From NCBI RefSeq assembly GCF_900104035.1, contig NZ_FNIT01000001.1, positions 869,262 through 933,261 of the forward strand: a DNA stretch of 64,000 nt, read 5' to 3'. The notes under the pieces were generated by a model. The model worked only from the letters and a program-made list of their open reading frames with translations, did no database searches and was not told where the DNA came from. Numbering within the stretch: position 1 is the stretch's first letter; each line of letters opens with the position of its first letter. Shown here one piece after another: positions 42,264 through 51,178 of this stretch. Source of the stretch: Aureimonas jatrophae (GTDB lineage: Bacteria > Pseudomonadota > Alphaproteobacteria > Rhizobiales > Rhizobiaceae). The translations under genes were made by a program, and so were the position numbers.

Positions 42264-43697
42264 TCAGGCGCCGGTGCGCGCGCCGGCGACCGCCCCGTCC
42301 GCGACGTCCATCGCCGGCCCCGGCGTGATGCCGGCGGTGCGGATCGGCTCGCGCGGGTCCGGGCCCGTCTCGAAGACGCTGGGCGCTTTCCCCATGGTGC
42401 GCAGGATATAGTAGATGCCGGCGCCGAACACGACGAAGTACACGACGATGAAGGCGAGAAGCGAGGTGCCGACCGCCGACGCCGCGACCGGCGAGTGACT
42501 CTCGGCCGTGCGCAGGAGACCGTAGACCGTGTAGGGCTGGCGTCCGACCTCGGTGGTCATCCAGCCCGCGAGAACCGCGGCAAAGCCGCTCGGCGCCATC
42601 GCGACCGCCGCGCGCTGCAACCAGCGGTCCTCGTAGATCGAGCCCCGGAAGCGCCGAACGAGCGACCACAGGCCGATGCCGAGCATGGCGAAGCCGATGC
42701 CGACCATGATGCGGAAGGTGAAGAAGACGATCCAGACGTTCGGCCAGTCCTCGCGTGGGAACTGGTCGAGGCCGCGCACCTCGCCGTCGAGCGAGTGGGT
42801 GAGGATCAGCGAGCCGACCTGGGGAATGCTGATCGCGTTCCGCATCCGGCCGGCCTCCATGTCCGGGATCCCGAACAGGGTCAGCGGCATGCCACCGTCG
42901 CGGTTGGTCTCGAAGTGCCCCTCCATGGCGGCGATCTTCATGGGCTGGTGTTCGAGCGTGTTGAGCCCATGCGCGTCGCCCATGAAGATCTGGGCGGGCG
43001 CGACCACGGTCGCCATCCACAGCGCCATGGAGAACATGGTGCGCGCCGCGGCGTTGTGCCGGTCGCGCAGGAGGTGGAGCGCGCCCACCCCGCCCACCAC
43101 GAAGGCCGTGGTCAGGTAGGCCGCGAGAACCGTGTGCGCGAGGCGATAGGGAAACGACGGGTTGAAGACGATCGCCCACCAGTCCTCGGGCACGAACTGG
43201 CCGTTGGCGGCGACCCCGTAGCCCGCCGGCGTGTGCATCCAGGAGTTCACCGACAGGATCCAGAAGGCGGACCCGAGCGTCCCGATCGCCACCATCAGCG
43301 TCGCGAACATGTGCAGGCCCTTGCCGACCCGGTTCAGCCCGAACAGCATGACGCCCAGGAATCCCGCTTCCAGGAAGAAGGCGGACAAGACCTCGTAGGC
43401 CATCATGGGCCCAAGGATCGGCCCGGTCCGGTCCGAGAAGACGCTCCAGTTCGTGCCGAACTGGTAGCTCATCACGATGCCCGACACGACGCCCATGGCG
43501 AAGCTCACGGCGAAGATCTTGACCCAGTACTGGAACAGCGTCCGGTAGACCTGCCGCCCGGTCGCCAGGTGCAGCCCGTTCAGCACCGCCAGGAACGAGG
43601 CGAGGCCGATCGTGAAGGCGGGAAAGAAGAAGTGGAACGAGACCGTGAAGGCGAACTGGATGCGCGCCAGAAGAACGGGATCGAAGCCTTCGAACAT
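42264..43697 (-). CDS. cydA: cytochrome bd-type quinol oxidase subunit I
   Basis: Haem-bearing subunit of a terminal quinol oxidase reducing oxygen to water. The 477-residue protein has nine or ten spans. The haem-ligand His near residue 22 (FTVSFHFFFPAF), a His ligand in PYRLAHTVLAAY and the conserved EVGRQPY (usually GRQPW) near 381 are present. The periplasmic Q-loop region looks short, a trait of CIO-type oxidases. ATG 43697 has AAAGGA about 9 nt upstream; ATG 43706 is too close to the ribosome-binding site. Divergent from the isomerase gene across 155 bp. Confidence 0.95.
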   Translation of the reverse strand: MFEGFDPVLLARIQFAFTVSFHFFFPAFTIGLASFLAVLNGLHLATGRQVYRTLFQYWVKIFAVSFAMGVVSGIVMSYQFGTNWSVFSDRTGPILGPMMAYEVLSAFFLEAGFLGVMLFGLNRVGKGLHMFATLMVAIGTLGSAFWILSVNSWMHTPAGYGVAANGQFVPEDWWAIVFNPSFPYRLAHTVLAAYLTTAFVVGGVGALHLLRDRHNAAARTMFSMALWMATVVAPAQIFMGDAHGLNTLEHQPMKIAAMEGHFETNRDGGMPLTLFGIPDMEAGRMRNAISIPQVGSLILTHSLDGEVRGLDQFPREDWPNVWIVFFTFRIMVGIGFAMLGIGLWSLVRRFRGSIYEDRWLQRAAVAMAPSGFAAVLAGWMTTEVGRQPYTVYGLLRTAESHSPVAASAVGTSLLAFIVVYFVVFGAGIYYILRTMGKAPSVFETGPDPREPIRTAGITPGPAMDVADGAVAGARTGA

Positions 43698-43852
43698 GGC
43701 GGGCATCCTTTCGGGACCGATGCCTCGGATTCTAGCGTGTTCCGGTCGGGCGGGAACCGGACGAATTGCCCAAGCCATCGTCGCGTGACCGCAACGGTCA
43801 TGCTAGGAGCGCTCCCGCCCGGCGGTCGGGCCGTCAAGGGAGGAGTGCTGCC

Positions 43853-44539
43853 ATGAAGCGTTCGCGCGTCAACGAGATCCTGCGCGAGGGAGACGAGTTC
43901 ATCCGCTCCTTCGGCTACCGCATGCCGCCCTTCGCCTACCTGTCGCCGGCCGAGATGAAGCGGCGCCGCGACGAGCTTTCGGCGGTGGTGGACCGCCGCC
44001 TCGGCTGGGACATCACCGACTACGGCCGCGGCGACTTCGACAACATGGGCCTCTTCCTGTTCACCACGCGCAACGGCGACAATGCCGACCTGAAGGCGGG
44101 CCGCGGCATGCTCTATGCCGAGAAGATCATGATCTCGCGCAAGGATCAGCTCTCGCCGATGCACCGGCACGACCTCAAGGCCGAGGACATCATCAATCGG
44201 GGCGGCGGCACGCTGGCGCTCAAGCTCTACACCGCCGCCCCCGACGGCTCGATCGACAAGTCGCTGCCGGTCAACGTCGTGACCGACGGCCTGCGCCGGC
44301 AGATGCAGGGCGGCGACATCCTGCGCCTGTCGCCAGGTGAGAGCGTCACGCTCATGCCGGGCACCGACTGGCACGCCTTCTGGGGCGAGGGCGGCGACGT
44401 CCTGATCGGCGAGGTGTCGACCGTCAACGACGACCTCACCGACAACGTCTTCGCGGAAGCCATCGGTCGCTTCGCCGAGATCGAGGAGGACGAGGAGCCC
44501 GTCCACCTTCTGGTCTCCGACTACGACAAGTGGCTCTGA
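43853..44539 (+). CDS. D-lyxose/D-mannose family sugar isomerase
   Basis: A 228-residue cupin-fold isomerase likely interconverting D-lyxose and D-xylulose or D-mannose and D-fructose. The metal site is indicated by PMHRHDLKAEDIINRGGG (HxH...K..ED, about residues 103-119) with a further acid/His set in TDWHAFWGEGGDVLIGEVS (about 170-190). ATG 43853 has an excellent GGGAGGAG ribosome-binding site. No sugar transporter or kinase lies beside it, so its physiological substrate is open. A 12-bp stem follows the stop. Confidence 0.85.
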   Translation: MKRSRVNEILREGDEFIRSFGYRMPPFAYLSPAEMKRRRDELSAVVDRRLGWDITDYGRGDFDNMGLFLFTTRNGDNADLKAGRGMLYAEKIMISRKDQLSPMHRHDLKAEDIINRGGGTLALKLYTAAPDGSIDKSLPVNVVTDGLRRQMQGGDILRLSPGESVTLMPGTDWHAFWGEGGDVLIGEVSTVNDDLTDNVFAEAIGRFAEIEEDEEPVHLLVSDYDKWL

Positions 44540-44559
44540 GCGGGCAGCCAGCCTCTTCG

Positions 44560-44593
44560 GGAGCGGACGGCCCGCCGGCCCGCCGTCCGCTCC
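44560..44593 (+). terminator. terminator-like hairpin after the isomerase gene
   Basis: Bases 44560-44571 pair perfectly with 44582-44593 (12 bp) around a 10-nt loop, 20 bp after the isomerase stop. No U-tract follows, so it is either a Rho-assisted end or a 3'-protecting stem. Confidence 0.55.
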
Positions 44594-44943
44594 GCCACGC
44601 CTTCATGCCGCGTGCGATCCTTTTCGGCCTATAGGCCGTCGCATCCCGATGGCGGGCGGCGGCGCCGGGGTGCGGGAACGCCGGTGCGGCCCCGTTCGAG
44701 GCGCAGCGGGACGCAGCAGGGACGCGGCGTTTCCAAACAGCTGAGCCCGGACATCCCGTTCAGGACCCGCGCGGGCGTGGTGCGCGTGGCGTCAGGCGCA
44801 CCGGTGTGGACAGGCCGGCCGGCGGGACTCCTTTTCCACAGGCGTCCGCGCTATGGTTGCTCCCAACCCAGACAAGGCCGAGCTGTCGAGGCGTCGCCGT
44901 CTCCGTCCGGCCCCGTTGCGCCCACGCGCGGAGTGATCGTGAA
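44594..44943 (+). other. non-coding upstream region of the HerA-like ATPase gene
   Basis: About 350 bp with no credible gene. A plus-strand frame from 44612 is Arg/Gly/Pro-rich and runs into the ATPase start, so it is rejected. A 14-bp perfect palindrome (CGGCCTATAGGCCG) lies at 44625-44638, with TGCGA/TCGCA arms at 44613-44617 and 44639-44643. This could be an operator. No promoter stood out. Confidence 0.4.
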
Positions 44944-46458
44944 TTGACCAAGGTCGCCGTCGATCTCGGGACCACCGCCACCGGCGAGCCGGCGGAGATG
45001 GATCTCGAGGAACTCCTGTCCACGCGTCTGCTCGTCCAGGGCAATTCCGGCTCGGGCAAGTCGCATCTCTTCCGCCGCATCCTGGAGCAGAGCGCCGGCT
45101 TCGTGCAGCAGGCGATCATCGATCCCGAGGGCGACTTCGTGTCCTTCTCGGAGCGGTTCGGGCACGTGGTGGTCGACGCCGACCGCACCCCGGCCGAGCT
45201 CGGCCGCATCGCGGCGCGCATCCGCCAGCACCGCGCCTCCGTCGTCCTCAACCTCGAGGGGCTCGACGCCGAGGTGCAGATGTCGTGCGCCGCGGCCTTT
45301 CTGAACGGCCTGTTCGACGCCGACCGGCACCATTGGTTCCCGATGCTGATCGCCGTCGACGAGGCGCAGATCTTCGCCCCCTCCATGGCGGGCGAGGTGG
45401 CCGACGAGGCGCGCCGCATCTCGCTCGGCGCCATGACCAACCTGATGTGCCGCGGCCGCAAGCGCGGGCTGGCGGGCATGATCGCGACCCAGCGCCTGGC
45501 CAAGCTCGCCAAGAACGTCGCGGCGGAGGCCTCGAACTTCCTGATGGGCCGCACCTTTCTCGACATCGACATGGCGCGCGCGGCCGACCTCCTCGGCATG
45601 GACCGGCGTCAGGCCGAGCGGTTCCGCGACCTCCAGCCCGGACACTTCGTGGCGCTCGGTCCCGCGCTGTCGCGCCGCCCGCTGCCCGTGCGCATCGGCC
45701 CCGTCGAGACGGCGGGCCGCTCCGGACGGCCCGTCCTGATGGCGCTGCCCGAGGCCAGCCCCGAGGCCATGGCCGACCTGATCTTCACCGCCGGCGCCGA
45801 CGAGCCCGCCGCGCTCCCCCCGCCGCCGCCGCGCACGCCGCGCGAGCCGGTGGTCTCGACCCGCGAGCTTCTGGAGCGGGTCGCGGGACCGCGCTCGGCC
45901 ATGGCCGAGGCCGAGCCGGAAGAGGATCCGATCGACGCGGGCGAGCACGAGCGGCAGGTCGAGGAGATTATCGCCGAACTGATGAGCGCGCCCGACGCCG
46001 CGTTCCGGCCCGCGCCCATGCTGTACCAGGACTTCCTGGTTCATTGCCGGCTCCGGCGCCTCGGCCGCTCGACGCTCGACATGGCCGCGTTCCGCCGTCG
46101 TCTGGCGCTGGCGCGCGCCGGCATCGGCGAGGGCGGTGCGGACGAGAGCTGGGCCGAGGTCGTCGCACGCTCCGAGGAACTGCCCGAGGACATGCAGGGC
46201 GTCTTCCTGCTGATCGCCCAGGCGGCCAAGGACGGCGAGCCCTGTCCCGACGACGCGACGCTTGCGCGCGCCTACGGCAGCCATTCGCCCTCGCGCGGCC
46301 GCTTCCTCCTGACCTACATGGCCGAGCGCGGCTTCGTGGCGAGCGAGACCGACTTTCGCGGCAACCGCGTCGTCACGGTGGCGGGCCCCAACTGGCGCAC
46401 GGGGCCGGGCGCGAGCAAGCCGACGCCAGGCCTCACGCCGCGCATGCGGCGGGCCTGA
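44944..46458 (+). CDS. HerA/FtsK-superfamily ATPase (DUF87-type)
   Basis: A 504-residue, probably hexameric ATPase. Walker A is GNSGSGKS at residues 33-40, Walker B LIAVDEAQIF at about 134-143, followed by an arginine-finger/sensor segment (ATQRLAKLAK, about 178) typical of HerA/VirB4-like proteins. A Pro-rich linker (PPPPPRTPREP) leads to a C-terminal helical, wing-like region (about 350-480). No NurA nuclease or other HerA partner adjoins it. TTG 44944, with GGAG 10 nt before, is chosen; ATG 44998 is an alternative. Confidence 0.85.
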   Translation: MTKVAVDLGTTATGEPAEMDLEELLSTRLLVQGNSGSGKSHLFRRILEQSAGFVQQAIIDPEGDFVSFSERFGHVVVDADRTPAELGRIAARIRQHRASVVLNLEGLDAEVQMSCAAAFLNGLFDADRHHWFPMLIAVDEAQIFAPSMAGEVADEARRISLGAMTNLMCRGRKRGLAGMIATQRLAKLAKNVAAEASNFLMGRTFLDIDMARAADLLGMDRRQAERFRDLQPGHFVALGPALSRRPLPVRIGPVETAGRSGRPVLMALPEASPEAMADLIFTAGADEPAALPPPPPRTPREPVVSTRELLERVAGPRSAMAEAEPEEDPIDAGEHERQVEEIIAELMSAPDAAFRPAPMLYQDFLVHCRLRRLGRSTLDMAAFRRRLALARAGIGEGGADESWAEVVARSEELPEDMQGVFLLIAQAAKDGEPCPDDATLARAYGSHSPSRGRFLLTYMAERGFVASETDFRGNRVVTVAGPNWRTGPGASKPTPGLTPRMRRA

Positions 46459-46470
46459 GGCCCCCGGGCA

Positions 46471-47055
46471 TCACACCGAGACGCCGAAGACGCGCAGCGT
46501 TCCGAGAATGAAGCCGTCTTGGATGGCGAAGGCGATCGAGGCTTCGATCGCCGCCAGCGCCAGGAGCGACACCCAGCGCGGCACCGCGCGGGCGAACACG
46601 AAGCCGAGCGTCACGAACACCGTGTCGCCGAAGGCGTTGAGCACACTGTCGCCGGAATAGGAGGGCGCGCCCGCCGCGCCGTCGAACATCGCCACGACGA
46701 AGCTCGTGTTCTCCACCATCTCCCAGATCGCGGACGAGCCGATGGCGAGCAGGAGGGTCCAGGACAGGGGCCAGTGGGGCCGCAGGCGCGACAGGGCGGC
46801 GTAGAGGCCCATGCCCAGCGCGACGTGCAGAAAGGAATACCAGTCCGCGAACTGCTGCGAGGCGCCCGGCGAATGCGGATCGCCGTCCCAGATCGCGATC
46901 GTGCCGCATTCGCACACCCACGGCCGCCCCATGAACCGCAGCCAGGCGAGCATGGTGAGGAGCGACAGGAGCGCGATCGCCGCCAGCACGAGCGGTCGCC
47001 GCAGGAGGAAACCCCTGTGTCGGAAACGCGGCAGAACAGGGGCGAGATCGGTCAT
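46471..47055 (-). CDS. DUF2585 family membrane protein (copy 2)
   Basis: A 194-residue inner-membrane protein paralogous to the one in the glycogen operon: CECGTIAIWDGD, QQFADWYSFLHVALGMGLYAAL, WEMVENTSFV and YSGDSVLNAFGD align with copy 1. It has four or five spans. ATG 47055 has GGAGG just upstream. It lies 12 bp from the ATPase gene (convergent) and is divergent from crtX, so it is not in an operon with either. Function unknown. Confidence 0.88.
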   Translation of the reverse strand: MTDLAPVLPRFRHRGFLLRRPLVLAAIALLSLLTMLAWLRFMGRPWVCECGTIAIWDGDPHSPGASQQFADWYSFLHVALGMGLYAALSRLRPHWPLSWTLLLAIGSSAIWEMVENTSFVVAMFDGAAGAPSYSGDSVLNAFGDTVFVTLGFVFARAVPRWVSLLALAAIEASIAFAIQDGFILGTLRVFGVSV

Positions 47056-47065
47056 GCCCCTCCAA

Positions 47066-47080
47066 CGCGCGTTACGCGCG
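47066..47080. promoter_or_regulatory. 15-bp palindrome between DUF2585 and crtX
   Basis: CGCGCGT-T-ACGCGCG is a perfect 7-bp dyad with one central base, 11 bp before the DUF2585 ATG and about 190 bp before crtX. A candidate operator or hairpin in a divergent 216-bp region. No TGT-N12-ACA (PpsR-type) site was seen here. Confidence 0.35.
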
Positions 47081-47271
47081 ACGGTTGCCGGCCTTGATGT
47101 CGCAATCCGTGCGATCCTTGTGGAAAAGGCGCGGCTGCGTCGCACGGCTTCCCTTTTGCCGCGGTTGTGCCAAAACGAACGGGAGCGGCCGACCGCCGGC
47201 CCGCCCTTGTTCTTCGATTCTCCCGCCCCTTGTCCCCGGACCGGCGGCCCCGTCGCCAGTGTCCGATCCGC

Positions 47272-48513
47272 ATGACCCGCTTCGCCCTCGTCTGCCCTCC
47301 GTTCTGGAGCCACGTGCGCGCCTTCGAGGCGCTGGGCGAGGCGCTGGTGGCGCGCGGCCACGAGGCGGTGCTGGTCCTGAACCACGGCGGCGCGGCGCTG
47401 TCGCGCTCGGCCCGCGTCCCCGCCATCGAGATCGCGGGCGAGGCGGGCGAGGCGCGGCGCCACGCGCTGGCCGGGCGGCAGGGCGTGTTCGCCACGGTTC
47501 AGGAGGCGGCGCGCCGCACCGATGCGCTGTGCCGCCACGCGCCCGGGCTCCTGGGCGATCTCGGGGTCGAGGCGATCCTGGCCGACCAGACCGAGCCGGC
47601 CGGCGCGCTGCTGGCGCGCCATCGGGCGTTGCCGTACCTGTCGGTGGCCTCCGCCCTGCCGACCGATCCCGATCCCGCGATTCCGCCGCCCTATCTCGGC
47701 TGGCCCTTCGATCCCTCGCCGCGGGGGCTGAAGCGCAACCGGGGCGGCGCCCGCGTCGCCGATCTCGTGCTCGGCCCGCAGCGCCGCGTGGTTCGCCGCT
47801 GGTCCGAAACCTTCGCGCTGCCCGGCGCCCCGCCGGAGCGTGGCCTGTCGCCGCACGGAACCCTCAGCCAGACCGTCGACAGCTTCGACTTCCCCCGGAC
47901 CGGCAACCGCATCTTCGCGGTGGGACCGTTTCGGGGCGCCGAGCCGGAATGGATCGCGCCGCTCCGGCGCACGGAGGAGCGGCCCCTCGTGTTCGCCTCG
48001 TTCGGCACGCTCCAAGGACACCGGCTCGGGCTCTTCCGACGCATCGCCGAGGCCTGCCGACGCCTCGGGCTGCGGCTCGCGATCGCCCATTGCGGGCTCC
48101 TGACGGCCGCCGAGGCCGCGACGATCGACGCCGAACTCGTCGCGGACTTCCTGCCCCAGCGCGCCATGCTGCGCGAGGCCGACGTGTGCGTCACCCATGC
48201 CGGCCTCAACACGGTGATGGATGCGCTGGAGATGGGCGTGCCATGCCTGGCCATTCCCTTCGCCTTCGACCAGCCGGGCGTGGCCGCGCGGCTGAGCTAT
48301 CGCGGGGCGGGCCTTGCCCTGGCGCCCCGGCGCCTGACAACCTGGCGCGTGGAGACCGCGCTGGCCCGCCTCCTGGCCGATCCCGCCTTTGCCCTTGCGG
48401 CCCGCCGCATCGGTGCCGACATCCGGTCCGGGGGCGGTTCGCGCCGGGCGGCTGCGATCGCGGAACAGCTCGTGGGCACGCCGGCGCGCCGGTTGGAGGA
48501 GTTGCGGGCATGA
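47272..48513 (+). CDS. crtX: zeaxanthin glucosyltransferase CrtX
   Basis: A 413-residue GT1 (UDP-glucosyltransferase-like) enzyme predicted to glucosylate hydroxylated carotenoid such as zeaxanthin. The N-terminal half reads RFALVCPPFWSHVRAFEALG. The UDP-sugar box is HAGLNTVMDALEMGVPCLAIP near residues 310-330, followed by FDQPGVAARL. The stop overlaps the crtY ATG (ATGA). CrtX is first in a crtX-Y-I-B run; a carotenoid beta-ring hydroxylase (crtZ) needed to make its substrate is not in the window. Confidence 0.9.
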   Translation: MTRFALVCPPFWSHVRAFEALGEALVARGHEAVLVLNHGGAALSRSARVPAIEIAGEAGEARRHALAGRQGVFATVQEAARRTDALCRHAPGLLGDLGVEAILADQTEPAGALLARHRALPYLSVASALPTDPDPAIPPPYLGWPFDPSPRGLKRNRGGARVADLVLGPQRRVVRRWSETFALPGAPPERGLSPHGTLSQTVDSFDFPRTGNRIFAVGPFRGAEPEWIAPLRRTEERPLVFASFGTLQGHRLGLFRRIAEACRRLGLRLAIAHCGLLTAAEAATIDAELVADFLPQRAMLREADVCVTHAGLNTVMDALEMGVPCLAIPFAFDQPGVAARLSYRGAGLALAPRRLTTWRVETALARLLADPAFALAARRIGADIRSGGGSRRAAAIAEQLVGTPARRLEELRA

Positions 48514-49691
48514 GCGAGTACGACCTGATCCTGGCGGGCGGGGGCCTGGCCAACGGACTGATCGCCTATCGCCTGGCCCAGCGCCGGCCGGACCTGCGGG
48601 TGCTGCTTCTGGAAGGTGCGGAGCAACTCGGCGGCAACCACACCTGGAGCTTCCACGACGGCGACCTGTCGGCCGCCGAGCACGGCTGGCTCGACCCCTT
48701 CGTCGAGCATCGCTGGCCGGACTACGACGTGCGCTTCCCGCGCCGCCGCCGGACCGTGTCCACGGGCTACAACTCCGCGACGTCGGAGCGCTTCCGCGAC
48801 GTTCTCGGCCGCGCCATGGGGTCGCGCCTTCGCCTCGGCATGCCGGTCGTGGCGTTGAGCGAGACCAGCGTCACGCTGGCCGACCAGACCGTCCTGCGCG
48901 CTAAGGCCGTGATCGACGGGCGCGGCCAGCGCCGCTCGCCCCATCTCGATCTCGGCTTCCAGAAGTTCCTCGGCCAGGAGTGGGAGTTCGAGCGCCCGCA
49001 CGGCGTCACGCGTCCCGTCGTGATGGACGCGACCGTGCCCCAGAGCGACGGCTACCGCTTCGTCTACGTCCTGCCGTTCTCGCCGACGCGCCTCCTGGTG
49101 GAGGACACCTACTACGCCGACGGCGAGGCGCTGGAGACCGAGCGCCTGCGCGGGGCGCTGCGAGCCTATGGCGAGGCCGCCGGCTGGGGCGAGGGGCGGC
49201 TCCTGCGCGAGGAGCACGGCATCCTGCCGATCGCACTGGGGGGCGACATCGACGCGCTGGTCGAGGAGGCAAAGGGCGTGCCGACCGTCGGGCTCGCGCG
49301 GGCCCTGTTCCACCCGACCACCGGCTACTCGCTGCCGGATGCCGTCCATGTGGCCGATCTGGTGGCCGGCGCGCCGGACCTGTCCTCGCCCGCCCTGTCG
49401 CGGCTTCTCGCCGCGCATGCGCGCAACATCTGGGACGATCGCGCCTTCTTTCGAACCCTCAACCGCCTCCTGTTCCTGGCGGGGCCGTCCGAGGAGCGCT
49501 ACCGGGTGCTGGAGCACTTCTACCGGCTGCCCGACCCGCTGGTCGCGCGCTTCTATGCCGCACGGCTGGATTTCGGCGACAAGATCCGCATCTTTGCCGG
49601 GCGCCCCCCGGTCTCGGTGCGCAGCGCGCTGCGCGTCCTCGGACAGCGCGGCCGCATTCCCGTCTCGACCCCCTCGAAGGAACCCGCATGA
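48510..49691 (+). CDS. crtY: lycopene beta-cyclase CrtY
   Basis: Cyclises both ends of lycopene to beta-carotene. The 393-residue protein begins with an FAD/NAD-type fold (DLILAGGGLANGLIAYRL) and has the CrtY blocks GGNHTWSFHDGD, RPVVMDATV, EDTYY and FHPTTGYSLPDAV. ATG 48510 overlaps the crtX stop, with GGAGGAG just upstream; the stop in turn overlaps the crtI ATG. It is a membrane-associated flavoprotein. Confidence 0.95.
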   Translation: MSEYDLILAGGGLANGLIAYRLAQRRPDLRVLLLEGAEQLGGNHTWSFHDGDLSAAEHGWLDPFVEHRWPDYDVRFPRRRRTVSTGYNSATSERFRDVLGRAMGSRLRLGMPVVALSETSVTLADQTVLRAKAVIDGRGQRRSPHLDLGFQKFLGQEWEFERPHGVTRPVVMDATVPQSDGYRFVYVLPFSPTRLLVEDTYYADGEALETERLRGALRAYGEAAGWGEGRLLREEHGILPIALGGDIDALVEEAKGVPTVGLARALFHPTTGYSLPDAVHVADLVAGAPDLSSPALSRLLAAHARNIWDDRAFFRTLNRLLFLAGPSEERYRVLEHFYRLPDPLVARFYAARLDFGDKIRIFAGRPPVSVRSALRVLGQRGRIPVSTPSKEPA

Positions 49692-51178
49692 AGCAGACCG
49701 CCCGCAGCGCCGTCGTGATCGGATCGGGGTTCGGAGGCCTCAGCCTCGCGATCCGTCTCCAGGCCGCGGGCATCGCGACGACCCTTCTGGAGAAGCGCGA
49801 CAAGCCCGGCGGCCGGGCCTATGTCTACGAGGATCAGGGCTTCGTCTTCGATGCCGGGCCGACCGTGATCACCGACCCCAGCGCGCTCGTCGAGCTCTGG
49901 GCGGCCGCCGGCCGGCGCATGGAGGACTACGTCACCCTCCTGCCGGTCTCGCCCTTCTACCGCCTGTGCTGGGAGGACGGCTACGTCTTCGACTACGCCA
50001 ACGACCAGGCCGAGCTCGACCGCCAGATCGCGCTGAAGAACCCCAAGGACGTCGAGGGATACCGGCGCTTTTTGGCCTACTCGCGCGCCGTGTTCGAGGA
50101 GGGCTACCTCAAGCTCGGCACCGTGCCCTTCCTCCACTTCCGCGACATGATGCGCGCCGGGCCCCAGCTCGCCAAGCTCCAGGCGTGGCGCTCGGTCTAT
50201 GCCAAGGTCGCCGAGTTCATCGAGGACGAGCAGCTTCGTCAGGCCTTCTCGTTCCACTCGCTCCTGGTGGGCGGCAACCCGTTCGCGACCTCCTCGATCT
50301 ATGCGCTGATCCATGCGCTGGAGCGCGAATGGGGCGTGTGGTTTCCCAAGGGCGGCACGGGCGCGCTGGTGCGCGGCATGGTGAAGCTCTTCGAGGACAT
50401 CGGCGGGCGGATCGAGCTCAACGCCGAGGCAGGACAGATCGAAATGGAGGACGGCCGCGCGTCGGCCGTTGTCGCGAAGGACGGACGTCGCTTCGTGGCC
50501 GATCTCGTGGTGTCCAACGCCGACATCGTCCATACCTACGACAAGCTGCTCGGCCACGTGTCGCGCGGCGCCGAGGAAGCCAAGCGGTTGAAGCGCAAGC
50601 GCTTCTCCATGTCGCTCTTCGTGATCTACTTCGGCCTCTCCAAGGCGCAGCCGCAGCTGCAGCACCACACCGTCCTGTTCGGCCAGCGCTACCGCGCGCT
50701 GATCGACGAGATCTTCAAGGCCAAGACCCTGGCGGGCGATTTCTCGCTCTACCTTCACAGCCCCTGCGCCACCGACCCGAGCCTCGCGCCCGAGGGCGCC
50801 GGCTCCTTCTACGTCCTGTCGCCGGTGCCGCACCTCGGCAACGCGCCGCTCGACTGGAGCGTCGAGGGCCCGCGCTATCGCGACCGGATCTTCGACTACC
50901 TCGAGCAGCGCTACATGCCGAACCTCAAGCGCGACCTCGTCACCAGCCGCATCTTCACGCCCGACGACTTCCAGAGCGAGCTCAACAGCCACCACGGCTC
51001 GGCCTTCTCGCTCGATCCGGTGCTGACGCAGTCCGCCTGGTTCCGCACGCACAACCAGGACCGGCAGATCCGCAACCTCTTCTTCGTGGGCGCGGGTACG
51101 CATCCCGGCGCGGGCGTTCCGGGCGTCGTCGGCTCCGCCAAGGCCACGGCGGGCCTGATCCTCGGCGAGGCGGCTTGA
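49688..51178 (+). CDS. crtI: phytoene desaturase CrtI
   Basis: Converts phytoene to lycopene by four desaturations using FAD. The 496-residue protein shows the N-terminal dinucleotide fold SAVVIGSGFGGLSLAIRLQAAG, the conserved FDAGPTVITDP and the C-terminal FVGAGTHPGAGVPGVVGSAK block. ATG 49688 overlaps the crtY stop and crtB's TTG overlaps its own stop, so the genes are translationally coupled. Confidence 0.96.
   Translation: MKQTARSAVVIGSGFGGLSLAIRLQAAGIATTLLEKRDKPGGRAYVYEDQGFVFDAGPTVITDPSALVELWAAAGRRMEDYVTLLPVSPFYRLCWEDGYVFDYANDQAELDRQIALKNPKDVEGYRRFLAYSRAVFEEGYLKLGTVPFLHFRDMMRAGPQLAKLQAWRSVYAKVAEFIEDEQLRQAFSFHSLLVGGNPFATSSIYALIHALEREWGVWFPKGGTGALVRGMVKLFEDIGGRIELNAEAGQIEMEDGRASAVVAKDGRRFVADLVVSNADIVHTYDKLLGHVSRGAEEAKRLKRKRFSMSLFVIYFGLSKAQPQLQHHTVLFGQRYRALIDEIFKAKTLAGDFSLYLHSPCATDPSLAPEGAGSFYVLSPVPHLGNAPLDWSVEGPRYRDRIFDYLEQRYMPNLKRDLVTSRIFTPDDFQSELNSHHGSAFSLDPVLTQSAWFRTHNQDRQIRNLFFVGAGTHPGAGVPGVVGSAKATAGLILGEAA

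Noticed and set aside
41226-43856. 876-codon plus-strand frame over the cytochrome bd genes
   Set aside because: Antisense to cydA/cydB, which are unmistakable on the minus strand.
44612-44947. 111-codon frame upstream of the ATPase gene
   Set aside because: Arg/Gly/Pro-rich with no family likeness, and it runs into the ATPase start; looks like stop-free GC-rich intergenic sequence.
47056-47271. PpsR/CrtJ-type operator (TGT-N12-ACA) ahead of crtX
   Set aside because: No such pair with the required spacing found in the intergenic sequence.
48980-49687. In-frame extension upstream of crtI
   Set aside because: Lies inside crtY; ATG 49688 overlapping the crtY stop is the natural coupled start.
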